Part shown: positions 28,740 through 33,233 of the stretch, piece after piece
Layout: every line of letters begins with the position of its first letter
Position numbering within the stretch: position 1 is the first letter of the stretch
From: Chara braunii
Taxonomy: Eukaryota; Streptophyta; Charophyceae; Charales; Characeae
Assembly: GCA_003427395.1 (NCBI GenBank)
Contig: BFEA01000143.1
Location: 2,859,937-2,893,169 of the forward strand
Direction: 5' to 3'
Length of the DNA stretch: 33,233 nucleotides
The notes under the pieces: model-generated
What the model was told of the DNA's origin: nothing
Database searches by the model: none
What the model saw: only the letters and a program-made list of their open reading frames with translations
Position numbers and translations under genes: made by a program

Positions 28740-29192
28740 TGTCGTGAGAAGTCGATTCATCGTTTTGTTGTAACATGTCGAGGTGGGGAGCTGTTTGTTG
28801 ATTCGTGGAAGGTGGTGCGTCGTGCGTATGGGGGATCCCTTGTGCCTTGGTCCTTTGGTCGTGGTTTGTTCTGGTACGTTCGTGGATGGATTAAAGTCGG
28901 TGTTACAATTACGTTTGAATCTGTTATTCCCTTCTTAAGTAAATATCTGGCTTTCAAACCGGCTCTCATTCAACTGCTTAGCTCTCCCTCTTCCCGCTTA
29001 TCTCTTCATTCCTGGACTTTTGAGTCTCTGGTTGTGGCGTTTACAGCAGTTCGTACTTTTAGTGTGAAGCGAACACGGGGACGGCTACGGTGTATTCTCT
29101 CAAAAAGCATCTCGTCAAATTTGAGGTTCAATTATGGGAACGTTTGGTTGTTAAATTGGTATACAACGATTGTATTAGGAGATCGCAAGTAA
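28740..29192 (+). pseudogene. Linker between nuclease and RT (frame-broken)
   Basis: In frame with the preceding segment it reads IHRFVVTCRGGELFVDSWK, VVRRAYGGSLVPWSFGRG and onward, a protein-like stretch with no named domain. Around 29,080-29,095 the likely coding frame passes to that of the next segment (VYSLKKHLVKFEVQLWERLV), so the last ~30 codons up to the stop at 29,190 are probably out of frame. Confidence 0.6.
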
Positions 29193-30118
29193 GATGGATT
29201 TGTGCCCGACTGATACAGGAGCTAGGAATTCCAACAGTATGGAAGGAGGTTTTGATTATACGTATTCGCGTTGTGTGGGTTCGGAATCGTTCTGTAGGGG
29301 ATTTCCTGCACAATTTTCGTAAGCATGCTAGAAGTTGTGATGTTGCGTGTTGCTGTGAGTTGATTGAGGGTGACATTCCCAGTCGCAATGGACACGTGTC
29401 TTTTAGGATTTTGGAGTTGGATTCCTTTCCTACTTGGATGAAGAATAGCAAGAATATTCTTCGACCCACGCGTCGTCATTCGTCTGTTACCCTCAAGAGG
29501 CAGATTGTGAAAGCCTTCCACTCCCATTCCTCTCTCCCTCCTCTCGAGTCTTGCTCTTCTGTGTTTGGTGATCTTCAATCGTGTTTTTGCTTGGGAGATA
29601 ACCTACCCTCCAATGTCCCTACGTACAACGAAGATGGTATCCAACCTTTTCTCGGAGTTTTGCGAAAGTTGGTGTATTGTCCCCTGGATCATAACATGCG
29701 GGACACCTATGTCTGTTGCCCCATGGTGTATCGATCTAGGATGGAGAAGTTGTTCCTGAGTAATTCGGCTTTTTCGACCAATGGATGTGGAGAACGGAAG
29801 GTGCTGGAAAAGTTAGCTGTCTTGTATAAACACGAAGGATTGGAAAAAGTGGCGAGGTGGAAGAGTGATGGGGAGTTTGGACGGGCCTACTGTCTTCCCA
29901 AGTTTAAGGACATTGATCGGTGGCGACCCATTTGCCCTTCATACCCTGAATGTTTCACTGTTGGAGGGAAGCTGGTCTCCAAAACCGTTAATTGTATGTT
30001 GTGGAGTTTACAAGAACGTTCTAACTTGAATCTGCGGTGCACGGAAGATTTGGTGACAGGTATTATGAACGTTAACAAAAACGTTAAGAAAAATGATGGA
30101 CTGGTGGGGGTCTCGTAG
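29090..30118 (+). pseudogene. Reverse transcriptase, N-terminal (fingers) part
   Basis: Over about 340 codons, the first half (LVKLVYNDCIRRSQV onward) is an N-terminal extension without a named domain. From about codon 200 RT landmarks appear. LVYCPLDHNMRDTYVCCPMV resembles the RT1 region of Penelope-like RTs (D-K/H-N ... V), where a Tyr follows (VYRSRM). AYCLPKFKDIDRWRPICPSY fits RT2 (K-x-H/K ... RPI). GKLVSKTVNCMLWSL follows as the helix before motif A. The frame stops at TAG 30,116-30,118, exactly where the Phe before motif A (FDVK) would be expected; the Asp codon is the next one. Confidence 0.78.
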
Positions 30119-30975
30119 GATGTAAAGAAATGTTCGCGAACCTTCTTCACCCCTCTATTCTGCAGGCGGTTGTGTGGGTTATTGATTTTTGGGAGAACCG
30201 GGAGTATACGGCTGTGGCAGTTAAGAAACGAGGAAAGGGGACTAAGATTGTTAAAAAGAGAGGTGAGGAAGGGTGGATTGTTTTGAAATTCCATCTTTTG
30301 TTTAAGTTTGTTGACTTTGAACTTCGTAACACGTATGTGATGGCTGTCGGTAGCTTGTTGCAACAGAATGTTAGTATACTGATGGGCAAGTCGTCAAGTC
30401 CAGCTTTGGCGTGTCTTTTATGTGCTTATAATGAATATATTTTCCTCTCTTCTTTGGGGTCGGATACATTGTTGTTTCATGGATTTCGTCTTGTTGATGA
30501 TGTGTCGGTGTTCGTGAGTTACCATAAGCAGGATGTTGCTTCATTGAGTCGGGCTTTGCAAATCCTGGAGAGGTTCCATAACAGTTACGATAAGAACTTG
30601 ACATTAGAACAGACCAATATCGGAGACTGTTGGGAGTACCTTGGCTGCGTGTTGAGAATTTTTAACAAAACGAGTGAGGTGGTGAGTTTTCCTTGCCATA
30701 AGAACCAGCGCGTGCCTGTGAAGGAGCGATTGATATTTCAAAGCAATCAAGATTACTGCTCTTTCTCGAGCAAGCAGCAGAAGATTGCGGTCGTAGGTTC
30801 CTTTTTGCATCGTGCTAGGCGTTTTGCTACTGTTCCTGATTCTGAGCTTCTCTTTCTTTTTACCTTGAAGGTTGAATTGTGGAAACGAGCTTACCCTGAT
30901 GAGGTGTTTGACAACGCTCTGAACAATTTTCATGGAAATATGGTGGGATATGGCAGCAATGGTTGCCTGTGTTGA
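30119..30975 (+). pseudogene. Reverse transcriptase palm and thumb
   Basis: GATGTAAAG (30,119) encodes the DVK of motif A. A base is then missing at 30,128, and the frame resumes at 30,130 with MFANLLHPSIL, typical of the helix after motif A. MGKSSSPALACLLCAY (from 30,382) is motif B. FRLVDDVSVFV (DD at 30,496-30,501) is motif C. EYLGCVLRIF fits motif D/E. QKIAVVGSFLHRARRFATVP and ELWKRAYPDEVFDNAL match the Penelope-type thumb pattern (HRA ... L ... YP). All three catalytic Asp codons are present, though the reading frame is broken. It stops at TGA 30,973; the same frame then runs 38 more codons to a TGA ending at 31,090, which look like genuine C-terminus. Confidence 0.85.
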
Positions 30976-31090
30976 CAGGATGGGATAGAGTATGTCGGTC
31001 GTAGCTTTGGGCAAGTTTCGGTGAACCCAGATGTGTTGATGGTTGTCGTTTCGGGTTTGAGTTTTGGTAGGTTAGTGTTTTTGGATTGAG

Positions 31091-31790
31091 TTTTTTTTAT
31101 GCCCTCGGGGGTTTGACCGAGCAACGTTGGGCACCTTGTTTATCTAGGCGGCGGGCGCAGTAGGGATGATTGTCCGTCGTTTGAGTTTTCTTTTAGTACT
31201 GGCTCCTACAGTGGGTGGATGGTATTCGAACCAGTGACTTTGAAGAAAGTGGTTTCTAGGAGAATGTAGCTAGGCCTTTTCTAGAAGTTTCAAGAACCTG
31301 TATGTGGACTTTGGGTTGTACCTAGATCACTAGTCCCTCTAGACTGTGTAGTCTTTCATCCATAAATAGAATCATTAAGTTTAGTTTTGTACCAACATAC
31401 CCCTGATGAGTGTTGGCATTGGCGGTCAGTCGAAACCGGTCGGGTCGCTTCGCCACCGGATGCTTGCATTCAGAATTGTTCTTCACGCTTATTTTTAACG
31501 TTGCGTTCGGGATTACTCGAGTTGATTCTCTCCGTCCTTACCTTCTCCTCTCATGTCGTGTGGTCTGTCCTATTGTTATCATTTTCTTCTCCTGTGTTGA
31601 CTTGCTGGCAGCTTGGTTGTTATCATTGAAGTTTCTGTGAAGTTTCGTTGTCATTACAACAGCTATCTGTGACGCCAAACATGGTGGTTTATTCTTACAG
31701 TTCTGTCATTATCATCCAGCGAATCCATTGTCAATCTCTTGGTTAAGTAACTTCAGTCTATCAACTTCCAATAGTACTGTGATGTTTTTT
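31091..31790. other. Probable 3' region of the Penelope-like element and unknown sequence
   Basis: There is no further coding. GGTTCGAATACC-type sequence on the minus strand (31,218-31,229) looks like an isolated B box. CATAAATAGAATC (31,361) is TATA-like and precedes the hammerhead-like motif at 31,399. The frames at 31,387-31,640 have no domain. Confidence 0.4.
31399..31445 (+). ncRNA. Candidate (degenerate) hammerhead ribozyme
   Basis: The order ACCC-CTGATGAG-18 nt-CGAAAC-CG-GTC-GGGT contains every conserved core element of a minimal type I hammerhead: CUGAUGA (31,403), the G-C pair that opens stem II, GAAA (31,432), a very short stem III (AC/GU with a CG loop), cleavage triplet GUC (31,439-31,441) and a 4-bp stem I (ACCC with GGGU). 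Against it, the 18 nt between CTGATGAG and CGAAAC do not form a good stem II (only TG/CA possible), and CCAACA/TGTTGG (31,392 with 31,411) can form a competing hairpin. Hammerheads with short stem III occur in terminal repeats of Penelope-like elements, and one lies just upstream here. It is probably decayed if real. Confidence 0.45.
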
Positions 31791-31845
31791 CCCCCGGTTT
31801 CCAGCATGTGTTGCTCCCCACCAATAGATCGGGGAAGCCAGGGAC
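31791..31845 (+). mobile_element. Hairpin SINE family, copy 7 (plus, fragment)
   Basis: CCCCGGTTTCCAGCATGTGT, TGCTCCCCACCAATAGATCG and GGGAAGCC match the family head minus its first ten bases. No clear A tail follows, although an A-rich stretch lies at 31,872-31,905. Confidence 0.72.
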
Positions 31846-31967
31846 CAGGACTACTAGGGAAAGTTGCTCAAATAAAAAAAGTTATAAAAACTAAAAAACA
31901 TAAAATTTGACCTCCAAACCCTAATTTCAGTTGTGGATTTGTTGGTCGGGAGCAGGTTGGGGTCCCC

Positions 31968-31968
<1 letters not shown>

Positions 31969-32002
<34 letters not shown>

Positions 32003-32057
32003 TGCTCCAATCTATTCATGGGGAGCCGCACGTGCTGGGAACTGGGCCCAACGTCCC
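31969..32057 (-). mobile_element. Hairpin SINE family, copy 8 (minus, short)
   Basis: A 30-bp T run (tail) is followed by TGCTCCAATCTATTCATGGG, GAGCCGCACGTGCTGGGAAC and TGGGCCCAACGTCCC, the complement of the family head. The copy is diverged: CATGAATAG replaces CACCAATAG. It lacks the middle segment. Confidence 0.75.
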
Positions 32058-32440
32058 ATTTGGAACATGAAACATACTTCAAAGCACATACAGAAAACAT
32101 TTTGAGATACCGGGACTTCAACCCGGCTTTGTCTTAAGAATAAAATCATGAGGAATTACTAGACTATTCGTTGAAGAAACCCAGAAGATAGGCTAAAATT
32201 AAGAAAAAGTCTAAAAAAATATGAAAAAATATGAGAAGTTTCCTTCTAAGCTCCACAAAGGGACGAAAGGAACCCCTCTTTTTCTAAGCTACCAGGGCCA
32301 TTGCCCCGTTTTGGCTAAGAAAATTATGGAGTTTTTAGAAGCAAAAATCGCCATCACAAAGGTCCTCTAAATGTTGAAAACCCTCGGAATCCCTAGCAGA
32401 TCCTTCTAAAATTCTCCAACACTGCCTTACTCCCTGCCGA
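32058..32440. other. Intergenic, no gene seen
   Basis: A T-arm-like CCGGGTTGAAGTCCCGG lies on the minus strand at about 32,108-32,124, without an A box. The rest is AT-rich, with AAAAATATG repeats at 32,214-32,232. Confidence 0.4.
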
Positions 32441-32446
32441 GCACTT

Positions 32447-32971
32447 CCAGGTCTCACACCCCCACCCGCTCGGGTTACAGGGCAACACGACTCACCCCAG
32501 CTCCGACCAGCGTCGTCCCAGCAGTAACCCTTGTTGTCCCTTGAAATGCCCACCTCAAAGCATTCCCAAATCTCGCTGCCAGGCCTCACGCTCCTGCATC
32601 AGCAAGTTACAGGGCAACACCCTAGTACCGGCCAGCATCGTTCTGGCATCGGACAACCACAGATCACTGAGTATAACAGCAATGAAGCCTCCTAAAATGA
32701 GTTGCTAGGGGTCCCCAGAATCACAAGTCATTCGTAAGACCATGATTTTCTAAGATTTGATCACGAAAATATTCGGACCGAAAACTACCTACCTTTAGCG
32801 ACTATCAACAACTCAACCCTATCCGCCTCCCTCCTATACCCCGATACCCAATCTCTACCAGGCCTCCCACCCCCAACTGCTAGGTTACAGAGTGGCACGA
32901 CCCACCCTAGAAATCCCCCCACCTGCTAGGTTACAGGACAAAGCGACCCGCCCCGACTCCGGCTAGCGTCG
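32447..32971 (+). repeat. Four copies of a ~65-bp GC-rich repeat
   Basis: Units at 32,447-32,515, 32,579-32,641, 32,858-32,910 and 32,911-32,971 share CCAGGYCTC, a C-rich stretch, GCTNGGTTACAGGGCAACAC, GACYCACCC and CGRCCAGCGTCG. Spacing is irregular: the last two units abut and the others are 60-220 bp apart. Short minus-strand frames across them are repeat-derived. Function is unknown; it could be a minisatellite or subrepeats of a retroelement terminal region. Confidence 0.82.
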
Positions 32972-33233
32972 ACTAAGTATCACTTCGCCACGTTGTTATA
33001 CCCTTTTATGTCTTAGGCTGTTCTCTGCGGATTTACCCAACTGGCATTCCTACTGAGCATCTGATCCTGAGCTCCCTAGGGACTCTCTTCTCCATACCAC
33101 TGTTCGTCCACTATGGCTAAACCCTATGGTGGAAAGGGGTCTGGAAACTCTGAGGCAGGGCACAACGACACATCTGGGTTGACTTTGGTCCAGTCCTGGA
33201 AGCTGAGGTGATAGTTTTTGTCCTCATCCCCAC
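32972..33233. other. Right edge, no gene recognised
   Basis: This is unique-looking sequence with short open frames only. It may run into another element beyond the window. Confidence 0.4.

Larger units (their letters stand above)
26861..31090 (+). mobile_element. Degenerate Penelope-like element, endonuclease before RT
   Basis: The coding segments lie in one direction and in a biologically sensible order: coiled coil, GIY-YIG nuclease, linker, reverse transcriptase with thumb. GIY-YIG nucleases fused to telomerase-related RTs define Penelope-like elements. Classical ones place the nuclease after the RT, whereas here it is first, as in the permuted group described in green algae and invertebrates. 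Lesions are a TGA at 27,980, an 88-bp duplication at 28,272-28,447, a TAA at 28,737, a frame change near 29,090, a TAG at 30,116 and a 1-bp loss at 30,128. A further in-frame TGA lies at 30,973. Element ends and target duplication are not resolved. Downstream lies a hammerhead-like motif (31,399). Confidence 0.85.

Noticed and set aside
31211-31255. tRNA-like B box GGTTCGAATACC on the minus strand
   Set aside because: No A box or cloverleaf was found at the proper distance.

Overview
This window looks like repeat-dominated nuclear DNA of a plant-lineage eukaryote. There are no operons, ribosome-binding sites or tightly packed genes. Long A/T tracts, microsatellites, poly-A-tailed retroposons, U6 snRNA copies and DNA transposons with 3-bp target duplications fill most of it. 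My best guess is a charophyte alga such as Chara braunii, because the coiled-coil, GIY-YIG and reverse-transcriptase protein at the right end resembles a repeat protein family I associate with that genome. This is inference from memory, not a search result. I see no intact host gene. Isolated N bases and an uncut Illumina Nextera mate-pair junction adapter inside a duplicated segment show that this is a draft assembly.

Layout. 1-1,650: a 307-bp retroposon with 15-bp target duplications, a four-module foldback element, and a 44-bp poly-A insertion with 15-bp target duplications. 1,650-5,700: degenerate sequence with no recognised gene. 5,728-6,486: nine copies of a 20-bp core, each flanked by different but mutually complementary arms. 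6,660-7,290: five copies of a diverged ~123-bp tandem repeat. 8,559-8,640: a (GT)n microsatellite. 9,891-10,439: a MITE with 21-bp terminal inverted repeats and TAT duplications. 11,085-11,500: a tRNA-derived SINE. 12,311-12,660: the adapter artefact. 12,860-15,245: two arrays of a CTCTA-type pentamer satellite with the same internal block order. 15,350-17,100: (CT)n, a U6 retropseudogene with 13-bp duplications, another tRNA-derived SINE, a long hairpin, and a mosaic of U6 fragments in alternating orientation. 17,127-20,494: a ~3.0-kb and a 326-bp PIF/Harbinger-like element placed end to end, sharing one TTA. 20,860-26,800: copies of a hairpin-rich SINE family, more U6 pieces and short tandem repeats.

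26,861-31,090: the only convincing protein-coding sequence, a degenerate Penelope-like retroelement. In order it encodes a coiled coil, a GIY-YIG endonuclease, and a reverse transcriptase with recognisable fingers, motif A, motif B, motif C (VDD) and thumb. The endonuclease comes before the RT, the reverse of the classical Penelope order. At least six lesions (TGA, an 88-bp duplication, TAA, a frameshift, TAG, a 1-bp loss) break the frame. About 0.3 kb downstream, at 31,399-31,445, lies a string of hammerhead-ribozyme core motifs with weak stem II. Hammerheads are known in Penelope-like elements. Further SINEs and a four-copy GTTACAGGGCAACAC repeat fill the right end.

The most novel items are the nine hairpins with covarying arms (5,728-6,486), the permuted Penelope-like element with its candidate hammerhead, the repeated retroposition of U6 snRNA, and the two Harbinger-like elements sharing a target site.
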